In this document: positions 7,908 to 15,115 of the stretch, in pieces
Position numbering within the stretch: position 1 is the first letter of the stretch
How the letters are laid out: the number at the start of each line of letters is the position of its first letter
Source: Aphodousia faecalis
GTDB lineage: Bacteria; Pseudomonadota; Gammaproteobacteria; Burkholderiales; Burkholderiaceae_F
NCBI GenBank assembly: GCA_018712705.1
Contig: DVGM01000041.1
Span: 1 to 38,423 of the forward strand
DNA: 38,423 nucleotides
Direction of reading: 5' to 3'
Translations under genes and position numbers: made by a program
Notes under the pieces: generated by a model
What the model was told of the DNA's origin: nothing
Database searches by the model: none
What the model saw: the letters and a program-made list of their open reading frames with translations, nothing else

Positions 7908-8609
7908 ATGAAAACAATTGGTTTGATCGGAGGAATGAGCTGGGAGAGCACGGTGACTTATTACCAGCTCATTAATGAGGCGGTTCACAAACGTCTAGGC
8001 GGATTGCATTCGGCCAAAATTGTGCTTTGGAGTGTGGAGTTTGACGAAATCGAGAAGTGCCAATCTTGCGGCGATTGGGCTAAAAGCGCTTCGATTTTGT
8101 CAGAAACCGCCAAAGGTTTAGAGAAGGCCGGCGCAGACGTTATTCTGATTTGTACGAATACTATGCACAAAGTGGCCGATGAGGTGGCCGCGTCTGTTCA
8201 TATACCTCTTTTGCATATTGCTGATGCCACGTTTGACGCATTGCAGAAGCGAGCTATCCATCGCGTCGGACTTTTAGGTACAAAGTACACCATGCAGCAA
8301 GATTTTATTAAAGGGAAACTTAAAAAGCGTGGTCTGGAAGTACTGGTTCCCGAAAGCGAAGATATGGAAATGATTAACAGCGTTATTTTCAATGAACTTT
8401 GTGTTGGAAAGACTCTGCCTGAGTCAAAAGAAAAATTTTTGAAAGTGATTGAGAAATTAAAAGCCCAGGGAGCCGAAGGCGTCATTTTGGGCTGTACTGA
8501 AATCGGCCTTTTGATTAAGCAGGCGGATACGGATTTGCCTGTTTTCGATACGACGGAGATACACGCAAAAGCGGCTGTTGATTTCGCACTCGCTTCTGAA
8601 AGTGCGTAG
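7908..8609 (+). CDS. Aspartate/glutamate racemase family protein (YgeA-like)
   Basis: This 233-aa PLP-independent racemase interconverts L and D forms of aspartate and/or glutamate. It starts with the family motif KTIGLIGGMSWEST. The first-half active-site segment reads CTNTMHK (C82, T83), and the second half has GCTEI with C196. Classical aspartate racemases have Cys in the N-terminal catalytic slot (CNTxH). Here threonine occupies it, as in E. coli YgeA, for which a Thr/Cys pair and preference for L substrates have been reported. AAGGAG is placed well before the ATG. The gene is divergent from asparaginase, suggesting a local asparagine-aspartate-D-aspartate route (inference). Confidence 0.88.
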   Translation: MKTIGLIGGMSWESTVTYYQLINEAVHKRLGGLHSAKIVLWSVEFDEIEKCQSCGDWAKSASILSETAKGLEKAGADVILICTNTMHKVADEVAASVHIPLLHIADATFDALQKRAIHRVGLLGTKYTMQQDFIKGKLKKRGLEVLVPESEDMEMINSVIFNELCVGKTLPESKEKFLKVIEKLKAQGAEGVILGCTEIGLLIKQADTDLPVFDTTEIHAKAAVDFALASESA

Positions 8610-8684
8610 GCTCAAGAACGGAAAAAATTAAAAAACGGTATAGCTAACAAATTGAAAATGCGTTAAAATACCTCGAATTTTCGT

Positions 8685-8709
8685 GAAACCCTTCTGGGTT
8701 TCGTTTTTT
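8685..8709 (+). terminator. Rho-independent terminator after the racemase gene
   Basis: GAAACCC (8685-8691) and GGGTTTC (8696-8702) pair around loop TTCT and are followed by GTTTTTT. A second small hairpin, GTGGC-TTT-GCCAC (8713-8725), follows before rpsP. The first hairpin probably ends the racemase transcript. Confidence 0.75.
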
Positions 8710-8756
8710 ATTGTGGCTTTGCCACGTTTACTTTATAGACACAAGAGGTAAATTAA

Positions 8757-9008
8757 ATGGTCGTTATTCGTCTTGCTCGCGGCGGTTCCAAGAAGCGCCC
8801 CTTCTTCAACATCGTTGTTACGGATTCCCGTAATCGCCGTGACGGTCGTTTTATCGAACGCTTGGGCTACTACAACCCGATGGCTGCCGGCCAAGGCGTG
8901 AAGTTCCAAATCGCTGAAGAACGTCTCACGCACTGGATCGGTCAAGGCGCCCAAATGAGCGACACGGTTGCTCGTTTGGTCAAGCAAGCTAAGAAGGCTG
9001 CTGCCTAA
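8757..9008 (+). CDS. rpsP: 30S ribosomal protein S16
   Basis: S16 is a small rRNA-binding protein needed for 30S assembly. The 83-aa length and sequence are typical: MVVIRLARGGSKKRPF at the start, then TDSRNRRDGRFIERLGYYNP, RLTHWIGQGAQMSDTVARL and a basic tail. GAGGT lies upstream of the ATG. Codon use is strongly biased, as for a highly expressed gene. It normally heads an rpsP-rimM-trmD-rplS operon. Here only rimM follows, after a long structured gap. Confidence 0.98.
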   Translation: MVVIRLARGGSKKRPFFNIVVTDSRNRRDGRFIERLGYYNPMAAGQGVKFQIAEERLTHWIGQGAQMSDTVARLVKQAKKAAA

Positions 9009-9218
9009 TCGAAAATTCTGCAAACCTTGTTTGCACGAAGGGCGATTCCGAAATCGTTGCCTTGCGTTGCGGCACTAAAAGCCATTCTTTTCAGACTACT
9101 TCAAACAAACGGAATTGTGTCTACCGTTTGGGTCTGAAAATCGAGAGCTTTAGCCGCGAGTATCTAAAACGCCAAGTGTAACTGAAGGAATGGCCCTTTT
9201 TCTTATCCCTTTTTCAAG
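9009..9218 (+). promoter_or_regulatory. Structured 210-bp rpsP-rimM spacer
   Basis: The spacer holds at least three inverted repeats. GCAAAC/GTTTGC lies near 9020-9035 and CGATT/AATCG near 9042-9056. A long two-tier stem follows: TTTTCAGAC (9088-9096) pairs with GTCTGAAAA (9132-9140) and encloses CAAACGG (9106-9112) with CCGTTTG (9124-9130). No T-run follows the long stem, so it is not an intrinsic terminator. A regulatory leader for rimM or an embedded RNA gene are possibilities. I see no credible ORF or tRNA in it. Confidence 0.5.
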
Positions 9219-9755
9219 ATGACGGAAAATAAAAACACAGACGAGTTGATGCAGGTCGGTCGAACAGCCGGCGCTTATGGTGTGCGCGGTTGGGTGCGTG
9301 TCGTGCCCATGGGCAGACAAGGGGATTTACTTTTTGAAAGTGATCGCTGGTGGTTTTTGCCTTATCCGAGAAAGCCGGGTGTTTCCCCTAGGCTTTTAAC
9401 GGTGTCGGAACTCAAAGCTCACGGAAAAGATTTCATCGCCAAAATTGAAGAAATTCATACCCGTGAAGAAGCAATGGCGTTAAAGGGCAGCTTGTTGGTG
9501 GACCGAAATGATCTGCCACAGTTGCAAGAAGGGGATTATTACGATGAAGACCTCGTCGGATTATCCGTCCGCAACCTTCAAGATGAAGTTTTGGGTGAAG
9601 TGGTTGGCGTGACCGACAACGGCGCTCAGGATTTGTTAGCTGTCCGTGCGACAGAAGGTGAAGTTTTTTATATCCCCATGGTTGAGGCTTACATCGAAGC
9701 GATTGACTTTGATCAGTCTTCTGTCATCGTGGATTGGTCACTTGATTGGAACTAA
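9219..9755 (+). CDS. rimM: Ribosome maturation factor RimM
   Basis: RimM binds S19 in the 30S head and assists maturation of the 3' domain of 16S rRNA. The 178-aa protein has the usual two parts. The N-terminal RimM domain starts at MQVGRTAGAYGVRGWVRV, and the C-terminal PRC-barrel includes YDEDLVGLSVRNLQDEVLGEVVGV and FYIPMVEAYIEAID. The ATG at 9219 is the first plausible start. No trmD or rplS follows: the convergent nth gene ends 13 bp beyond the rimM stop. Confidence 0.96.
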   Translation: MTENKNTDELMQVGRTAGAYGVRGWVRVVPMGRQGDLLFESDRWWFLPYPRKPGVSPRLLTVSELKAHGKDFIAKIEEIHTREEAMALKGSLLVDRNDLPQLQEGDYYDEDLVGLSVRNLQDEVLGEVVGVTDNGAQDLLAVRATEGEVFYIPMVEAYIEAIDFDQSSVIVDWSLDWN

Positions 9756-9768
9756 AAAGAAAAGCCGA

Positions 9769-10413
9769 TCAAGAGGCAACGGTGAGGTTCTTTTTCTTGT
9801 ATTCACACAAATCCAATATCGGACAATGATCACAGTCCGGTTTGGTGGCTTTGCAGCAATAACGTCCGTGTAGCAAAAGCCAGTGATGAGAGTCCTTTTT
9901 AAAGGCCTCTGGTACAAATTTCAGCAGTTTTTTCTCGACCTCTTCGGGTGTTTTACCGGGGGCAAATCCCGTGCGGTTGCTCACGCGAAAGATATGCGTA
10001 TCGACTGCGATCGTCGGATGGCCGAACGCGACATTAAGTACCACATTGGCGGTTTTGCGGCCGACTCCCGGTAAACTTTCCAAGGCCTCTCGGTCATCGG
10101 GCACGACGCCACCAAATCGCTCAATAAGTTGTTGGCTCAATGCGATGACGTGCTTAGCCTTATTGCGATAAAGACCAATAGTCTTTATGTAGGGTGTCAG
10201 GCCTTCAACGCCCAGTTTCACCATGGCTTGCGGAGTGTTCGCTACGGGATAGAGTTTTCGGGTGGCTAAATTCACGCTTTTATCGGTCGCTTGAGCCGAA
10301 AGCACAACGGCAACCAACAGTTCATAGGGACTGGCGTATTCCAGTTCACTTTTTGGGTTGGGGCGGATGGCGGCCAACCGTTTCATGATCTCGTAGCGCT
10401 TATCTTTGTTCAC
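9769..10413 (-). CDS. nth: Endonuclease III (DNA glycosylase/AP lyase)
   Basis: Nth removes oxidised pyrimidines and nicks abasic sites in base-excision repair. In its 214 residues I see the helix-hairpin-helix with the catalytic lysine (LPGVGRKTANVV) and the catalytic aspartate in VDTHIFRV. At the C-terminus is the C-x6-C-x2-C-x5-C motif for the [4Fe-4S] cluster (CKATKPDCDHCPILDLC). It is the last gene of the fdxA-fpr-rnfB-nth run. Its GTG start overlaps the rnfB stop (GTGA), implying translational coupling with rnfB. Confidence 0.97.
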   Translation of the reverse strand: MNKDKRYEIMKRLAAIRPNPKSELEYASPYELLVAVVLSAQATDKSVNLATRKLYPVANTPQAMVKLGVEGLTPYIKTIGLYRNKAKHVIALSQQLIERFGGVVPDDREALESLPGVGRKTANVVLNVAFGHPTIAVDTHIFRVSNRTGFAPGKTPEEVEKKLLKFVPEAFKKDSHHWLLLHGRYCCKATKPDCDHCPILDLCEYKKKNLTVAS

Positions 10414-10985
10414 TTTTTGACTCGCGAAAGGATGTCAGCCAAGAGGGCTTTTTTCTTATCGGCGGCGCTTTGTGCGCTAAGTTTGGCATTGCGTTCCGCT
10501 TCTCGTTTTTTTTCTCTTTGTAATTTTTCCCGATAGAGCCTTCTGGCTTTGAGAGCTTTTTCATGCGTCCATTCAAAAGAAGCTGGGCGCATGTCAATAC
10601 AGTCGACGGGACAAGCCGTCACGCATAGTGCGCATCCTGTACACCAATCTGAAATAACGCCGTGAAGGCGCTTAGGAGCGCCCACGATGGCATTGGTTGG
10701 ACAAACAGCAACGCACTTTCGACAGCCGATACAGGTATCGGGGTTGATGTGAGCGAGTTCAAGCGGAACTTCATGACCGTACTCAGGATCCAAGGCGATT
10801 ACTTCATGACCCGTCACCTTTGCTAGTGCTTCGATGCCTTTTTGTCCGCCCGGCGCACAACGGTTGATGGGGGCCTCGCCCATGGCGATAGCCCAGGCGT
10901 AATTTCTGCAGCCGTTGTAGCCGCACTGTCTGCACTGCGTTTGAGGCAGCACGTCATCGATGGCGTCAATCAAATGTTCACTCAT
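10410..10985 (-). CDS. rnfB: RnfB-like iron-sulfur electron-transfer protein (soluble form)
   Basis: The N-terminal Fe-S domain has CRQCGYNGC with C18, C21, C26 and C43. Two ferredoxin-type [4Fe-4S] motifs follow (C85/88/91/95 and C115/118/121/125), and then a Lys/Arg-rich helical tail from about residue 145. E. coli RnfB/RsxB begins with a membrane helix that is absent here, and no other Rnf subunit is nearby. This is therefore probably a soluble electron carrier, not part of a full ion-pumping complex. It starts 6 bp after fpr and overlaps nth; it might serve Fe-S cluster redox or an unknown reductase. Confidence 0.88.
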   Translation of the reverse strand: MSEHLIDAIDDVLPQTQCRQCGYNGCRNYAWAIAMGEAPINRCAPGGQKGIEALAKVTGHEVIALDPEYGHEVPLELAHINPDTCIGCRKCVAVCPTNAIVGAPKRLHGVISDWCTGCALCVTACPVDCIDMRPASFEWTHEKALKARRLYREKLQREKKREAERNAKLSAQSAADKKKALLADILSRVKK

Positions 10986-10991
10986 GAAAAA

Positions 10992-11762
10992 TTACCAAAA
11001 ATTTTCAGCCACATAGGTGCCCAGTTTCTCACCGCGGGGAGCGGTGAAACCGCGCTCTTTAAGCACCTTTTTCATTGAATTAACAAAGGCAGGATTGCCG
11101 CAGATCATTGCCCGAACCCATTGAGGGGTGAGCGTAAAGCCCATTTTTTCAAAATCTCCGTCAACGATAGCCTGCGGAACACGTTTATTAATCTCACCAC
11201 ATTGGGTCGGATCCGGTTCACGGGTTGTGGCAGCAATGAAACGGAAATTGACGTCTCGGCCTTGTTCGTGGACAGCTTGGGAAAAAGCGTCTGTCAGGGT
11301 GATGTCTTTAGCGCAACGAGCGCAGTGCACGACCACAACATTGTCAAACCGTTTCCATGGATTGTCTTTAACAATGGACAAAAATGCTGACAGACCGGTG
11401 CCGGAGGCAAAACAGATAAGTGTTCCGCCGGTTTCAAGCCGAGATGGAAGCATCAGGCCGTAGGCCGTGTCATCAAGATAGAGCGTATCACCCACTTTCA
11501 AATCAAAAAGTTTAGGCGTAAGCGCCCCGTCCAATACACGAGCCACATAGAAACTGATTCGATTCTCTTGGGGGTGGCTTGCGATGGAATAGGGGCGCAT
11601 GAGGAAATCTTCCTCATTTTTCGGATCGCTTACCAACGCGACGCCACATCGAACGAATTGCCCGGGTTGGAAATGAAAACCTTCGGGTTTAGTTACCGAG
11701 AAAAACATCACACGATCATTGTGGTGTTCAAGTTCGGTAATGGTAACGGCATGGATGCTCAT
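10992..11762 (-). CDS. fpr: Ferredoxin-NADP+ reductase
   Basis: This FAD enzyme moves electrons between NADP(H) and ferredoxin or flavodoxin. The 256-aa protein has the FAD-binding RPYSIAS motif in the N-terminal barrel, then the NADP-binding Gly-rich loop (FASGTGLSAFLS). It also has CGNPAFV and ends YVAENFW, a typical bacterial FPR C-terminus with a terminal aromatic stacked on the flavin. I prefer the ATG at 11762 (MSIHAVTI), preceded by AAAGG; an in-frame TTG at 11804 adds a non-conserved 14-residue extension lying in a hairpin. FdxA, encoded just upstream on the same strand, is the likely partner. Confidence 0.93.
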   Translation of the reverse strand: MSIHAVTITELEHHNDRVMFFSVTKPEGFHFQPGQFVRCGVALVSDPKNEEDFLMRPYSIASHPQENRISFYVARVLDGALTPKLFDLKVGDTLYLDDTAYGLMLPSRLETGGTLICFASGTGLSAFLSIVKDNPWKRFDNVVVVHCARCAKDITLTDAFSQAVHEQGRDVNFRFIAATTREPDPTQCGEINKRVPQAIVDGDFEKMGFTLTPQWVRAMICGNPAFVNSMKKVLKERGFTAPRGEKLGTYVAENFW

Positions 11763-11779
11763 AGGCTGACCTTTAAATG

Positions 11780-11813
11780 ACAAGCCCGAGGTGTAACTGC
11801 ACAACGGGCTTGT
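11780..11813 (-). promoter_or_regulatory. Strong hairpin between fdxA and fpr
   Basis: The 9-bp arms ACAAGCCCG (11780-11788) and CGGGCTTGT (11805-11813) enclose a smaller GTG/CAC pairing. On the minus strand it is followed by TCATTTAAAGG, which lacks a T-run and leads into the fpr Shine-Dalgarno. It could reduce read-through from fdxA into fpr or mark an mRNA processing site. Confidence 0.5.
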
Positions 11814-11834
11814 TGAATACAGAAAATGGAAAAA

Positions 11835-12161
11835 TTATTCCGTTTTCAGGTATTGGCGTTTGTTGGGGACGCCATGCCACTTGTCCGCATCGGCAGGACG
11901 CGGGCGCTGACGAGTGATGGAAGGCCACTTCTTGGACAATTCTGCATTAAGAGCGATAAATTCTTCCTGACCTTCAGGGACATCATCTTCGTGGAAAATA
12001 GCCTCTTCGGGGCATTCCGGCACGCAAACCGCGCAGTCAATGCATTCGTCGGGATCAATCACCAAAAAGTTGGGACCGACACGGAAGCAGTCAACAGGAC
12101 ACACTGCCACACAGGCCGTGTCCGTGCAATTAATACATGGGTCACAAACTACATGAGCCAC
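11835..12161 (-). CDS. fdxA: 7Fe ferredoxin FdxA ([3Fe-4S][4Fe-4S])
   Basis: This 108-aa low-potential electron carrier resembles Azotobacter ferredoxin I. Cysteines 9, 17, 21 and 25 in CINCTDTACVAVCPVDCF, and 40, 43, 46 and 50 in CIDCAVCVPECP, fit the seven-iron type. The C-terminal extension (EGQEEFIALNAELSKKWP) is also characteristic. The start is GTG at 12161 (MAHVVCDPC), with GGGAGA as Shine-Dalgarno. A longer in-frame reading from 12200 would put this Shine-Dalgarno inside the coding sequence. It heads the run fdxA-fpr-rnfB-nth and is divergent from pncB. Confidence 0.95.
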   Translation of the reverse strand: MAHVVCDPCINCTDTACVAVCPVDCFRVGPNFLVIDPDECIDCAVCVPECPEEAIFHEDDVPEGQEEFIALNAELSKKWPSITRQRPRPADADKWHGVPNKRQYLKTE

Positions 12162-12271
12162 AGTTTTCTCCCTACTGAAAATATTTCTGTCAACCCTCAA
12201 ATTTTAACGCACTTGTTAGCGAAAAAGGCTAGACTAAAGGCATTGAAAACTTATCTGAAGGGCGGTGTATC

Positions 12272-13438
12272 GTGATCATTGAATCACTTCTGGACACTGA
12301 TTTATATAAATTCACCATGATGCAATGCGTTTTGCATCAATTTCCGGGCGCATCGGTCGAATATCGTTTCCGTTGCCGAAACGAAGGGGTGGATTTGAGA
12401 CCGTACATTGATGAGATTAAGGCAGAGGTTGATCACCTGTGCACCCTTCGATTCAAGGAAGATGAGTTGGAGTATCTCCGCTCACTTCGTTTTATTAAAG
12501 ACGATTTTGTTGAATTTTTGAGTCTTTTCCAATTAAAGCGCAAATATATTGATATTTCGGAAAAGGACGGACAACTTGCAATCACCATCAAAGGTCCGTG
12601 GTTACACACGATCCTGTTTGAAATTCCGGTTTTGGCGATTGTCAACGAAACATACTTCAGGCACATCGCTCCCAACCTGGATAAGACCGAGGGTAGAAAG
12701 CGGCTTGATGCGAAAATTCAAATGATTGAAAACGAGCCTGACCGTTCCTTGATTTCTATTTCTGACTTCGGTACCCGCCGTCGTTTTTCCCGCCAATGGC
12801 AAAAAGAAGTGTTGGAAATTCTGAAAGCTCGTCTTCCGCACGAATTCGCCGGTACGAGCAACGTGCTCTATGCCAAGGAATTAAACCTTATTCCGATGGG
12901 AACGATGGCTCACGAGTATCTTCAAGCTTGCCAGGCATTGGGACCCAGACTGCGTGATTCGCAAACCTATGCTTTTGAAATGTGGGCCAAAGAATACCGA
13001 GGGGATTTGGGGATTGCTTTGACGGACGTCTATGGGATTGAGCCCTTTTTAAAAGATTTCGACATGTATTTTTGCAAGCTTTTTGACGGTGTTCGTCAAG
13101 ACTCGGGGGATCCGGAAAGCTGGGGCGAGCGCATGATTGAGCACTACAAAGCCAATCGGTGCGACCCAAGGACAAAGACATTTATTTTCTCCGACAGCCT
13201 CACCTTTGAGCGCCTGATTAAGCTTTTCCGCCGCTTTAAGGGCAGAGTGAAGCTGGGCTTTGGCGTGGGAACCAACCTGACCAACGATTTAGGACCTGAG
13301 CCTTTAAATATCGTGATTAAGATGGTTCGGGCAAACGGTCAGCCTGTTGCGAAGATTTCGGATACGCCGGGTAAGAGCCTGTGTGATGACCCGAGCTATT
13401 TGGCTTACCTCAAGCAGGTTTTCGGTATGAAGCCCTAG
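12272..13438 (+). CDS. pncB: Nicotinate phosphoribosyltransferase
   Basis: PncB converts nicotinate, PRPP and ATP to nicotinate mononucleotide and pyrophosphate in NAD salvage. The 388-aa length is normal. Visible signatures are the N-terminal SLLDTDLYKFTM, SDFGTRRRFSRQWQ, and IPMGTMAHEYLQA with the histidine that is phosphorylated in the family. VRQDSGDP, FSDSLTFE and GVGTNLTNDLG follow, lining the phosphoribosyl pocket. The start is GTG at 12272. Its NaMN product feeds the pathway that ends at NadE, encoded at 27.4 kb here. Confidence 0.96.
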   Translation: MIIESLLDTDLYKFTMMQCVLHQFPGASVEYRFRCRNEGVDLRPYIDEIKAEVDHLCTLRFKEDELEYLRSLRFIKDDFVEFLSLFQLKRKYIDISEKDGQLAITIKGPWLHTILFEIPVLAIVNETYFRHIAPNLDKTEGRKRLDAKIQMIENEPDRSLISISDFGTRRRFSRQWQKEVLEILKARLPHEFAGTSNVLYAKELNLIPMGTMAHEYLQACQALGPRLRDSQTYAFEMWAKEYRGDLGIALTDVYGIEPFLKDFDMYFCKLFDGVRQDSGDPESWGERMIEHYKANRCDPRTKTFIFSDSLTFERLIKLFRRFKGRVKLGFGVGTNLTNDLGPEPLNIVIKMVRANGQPVAKISDTPGKSLCDDPSYLAYLKQVFGMKP

Positions 13439-13527
13439 ACAGCTGAAAAATTTTCATGCGTGAGCACAAAAAGTTTTATACAATCTAAAAGTTAGCTTAA
13501 ATCAAAAGAAAGCAAAGGAATTAACAA

Positions 13528-14925
13528 ATGATTCATAAGATGCTTTTGGGCGCGTTTTTGGCGGTCTCTCCGATGCTCGCCAACGCGGCCGGTCTCAATG
13601 GCGCCGAGCTTTCCATCGCTTGGGCCATTCCGTTTGCCGGTATTTTGCTGAGCATTGCCTTGTGCCCGATGCTTGTGCCTCACTTCTGGCATAACCACTT
13701 CGGTAAGGTCGCTGTAGCTTGGGCCTTGTTGTGCGCTGTGCCGCTTTTTGCGGTCTATGGCGGCTCGATTGCCACCGGCGCCATCGCGCACGCCATTATC
13801 GGTGACTACATTCCGTTCATTATCTTTGTGGGTGCTTTGTTTGTGGTGGCAGGCGGCATTCATATTCGTTCTTCTTTCGAGGGAACGCCGATGATGAATG
13901 CGGCCTTTTTGTTTGCGGGTGCGTTGCTTGCCAATGTGATGGGAACGACCGGTGCGGCCATGCTCATCATTCGTCCTTTGCTCGAAGCCAATAAGAACCG
14001 CAAATACCGCATGCACACCTTTATTTTCTTCATCTTCTTGGTGGCCAATATCGGCGGCAGCCTCACTCCGTTGGGTGATCCTCCCTTGTTCTTGGGTTTC
14101 TTGCGTGGCGTTGACTTCTTCTGGACGACCGAACATCTGTTCTTGCCGATGATGTCAACGGTCCTTTTCCTGTTGGCGATTTATGTCATTTTGGATACGA
14201 TCGTCTATAAGAAAGAAGATCAAAACACGATTCACTTTAAAGAAAAGGAACCGTTTAAGATCGAAGGGGCCATCAACATCCTCTTCTTGGCCGGTATCGT
14301 CGGCAGTATGCTTTTGTCCGGTTTCTGGAAGTCCGGTATCAGCTTTGAAGTGCTTCACGTTCAATTAACGCTTGAATCCATCATTCGTGATGTGCTCTTT
14401 TTGACGTTTGCCGGTTTAAGCTTGGCCTTTACGCCGAAGGTGGCCCGTGAAAGCAATCAATTCTCCTGGGATCCGATTCTTGAAGTGGCCAAGCTCTTCT
14501 TCGGTATCTTCTGCTGTATCGTCCCAGTGTTGGAAATGCTGCGCGCCGGACACGAGGGTGCTTTTGCTCCACTCGTGGCTTTGGTGACCAACGCGGACGG
14601 AACCTTTAATAACCATATGTTCTTCTGGTTAACCGGTTCCCTGTCTTCCTTCTTGGATAACGCTCCGACCTATTTGGCCTTCTTTAATTTGGCAGGCGGC
14701 GATCCGATGATTTTGATGAACGAAGACTCTCACACCTTGATGGCCATTTCCATGGGTTCTGTGTTCATGGGTTCAATGACCTACATCGGTAATGCGCCGA
14801 ACTTCATGACGATCTCGATCGTTCAAGAACGCGGCGTGAAGATGCCGAGCTTCTTCGGTTACATGATTTGGTCCGTGGGTATCTTGGTGCCGACGTTCTT
14901 CTTGATGAATTTGTTCTTCATCTAA
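13528..14925 (+). CDS. nhaD: Na+/H+ antiporter, NhaD type (ion transporter superfamily)
   Basis: This 465-aa membrane protein has a signal-like first segment (MLLGAFLAVSPMLANA) and about twelve more hydrophobic helices. Conserved IT-superfamily elements are MGTTGAAMLIIRPLL, GGSLTPLGDPPLFLGF and, in the second half, LSSFLDNAPTYLAFFNLAGG and GSMTYIGNAPNFM, the duplicated helix-hairpin motifs typical of NhaD/CitM-like carriers. The likely role is Na+/H+ exchange for sodium and pH homeostasis; a dicarboxylate carrier is less likely. It ends with its own terminator. Confidence 0.82.
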   Translation: MIHKMLLGAFLAVSPMLANAAGLNGAELSIAWAIPFAGILLSIALCPMLVPHFWHNHFGKVAVAWALLCAVPLFAVYGGSIATGAIAHAIIGDYIPFIIFVGALFVVAGGIHIRSSFEGTPMMNAAFLFAGALLANVMGTTGAAMLIIRPLLEANKNRKYRMHTFIFFIFLVANIGGSLTPLGDPPLFLGFLRGVDFFWTTEHLFLPMMSTVLFLLAIYVILDTIVYKKEDQNTIHFKEKEPFKIEGAINILFLAGIVGSMLLSGFWKSGISFEVLHVQLTLESIIRDVLFLTFAGLSLAFTPKVARESNQFSWDPILEVAKLFFGIFCCIVPVLEMLRAGHEGAFAPLVALVTNADGTFNNHMFFWLTGSLSSFLDNAPTYLAFFNLAGGDPMILMNEDSHTLMAISMGSVFMGSMTYIGNAPNFMTISIVQERGVKMPSFFGYMIWSVGILVPTFFLMNLFFI

Positions 14926-14967
14926 TCAAATTCGGTTAGATACCGTCAGGAACATCTGACAAAGCAG

Positions 14968-14997
14968 AAGGCTTCAGGAGAAATTCTGAAGCCTTTT
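14968..14997 (+). terminator. Rho-independent terminator after nhaD
   Basis: AAGGCTTCAG (14968-14977) pairs with CTGAAGCCTT (14986-14995) and continues in a short T-run, 43 bp after the antiporter stop. Confidence 0.8.
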
Positions 14998-15115
14998 GCT
15001 TATTCGTGAGGTTTTTATGGAGAAAAAAGACCTTCAAAATGATAAAATCTCCGAAATTTCAAAGTGATATTGCTATTTTGAGTCAGGAAAAGACCTGATT
15101 TTTGTTGGAAAACGA

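Noticed and set aside
9009..9218. Possible tRNA gene in the rpsP-rimM spacer
   Set aside because: I found no acceptor stem, T-loop GTTCRA consensus or CCA in a workable arrangement.
12189..12194. Perfect minus-strand TTGACA upstream of fdxA
   Set aside because: The position 17 bp downstream falls on the fdxA Shine-Dalgarno and lacks a -10, so it cannot be the fdxA promoter in the usual form.
13492..14136. Minus-strand ORF of 214 codons opposite nhaD
   Set aside because: It is a charged, Arg/Gln/His-rich antisense shadow of a membrane-protein gene.
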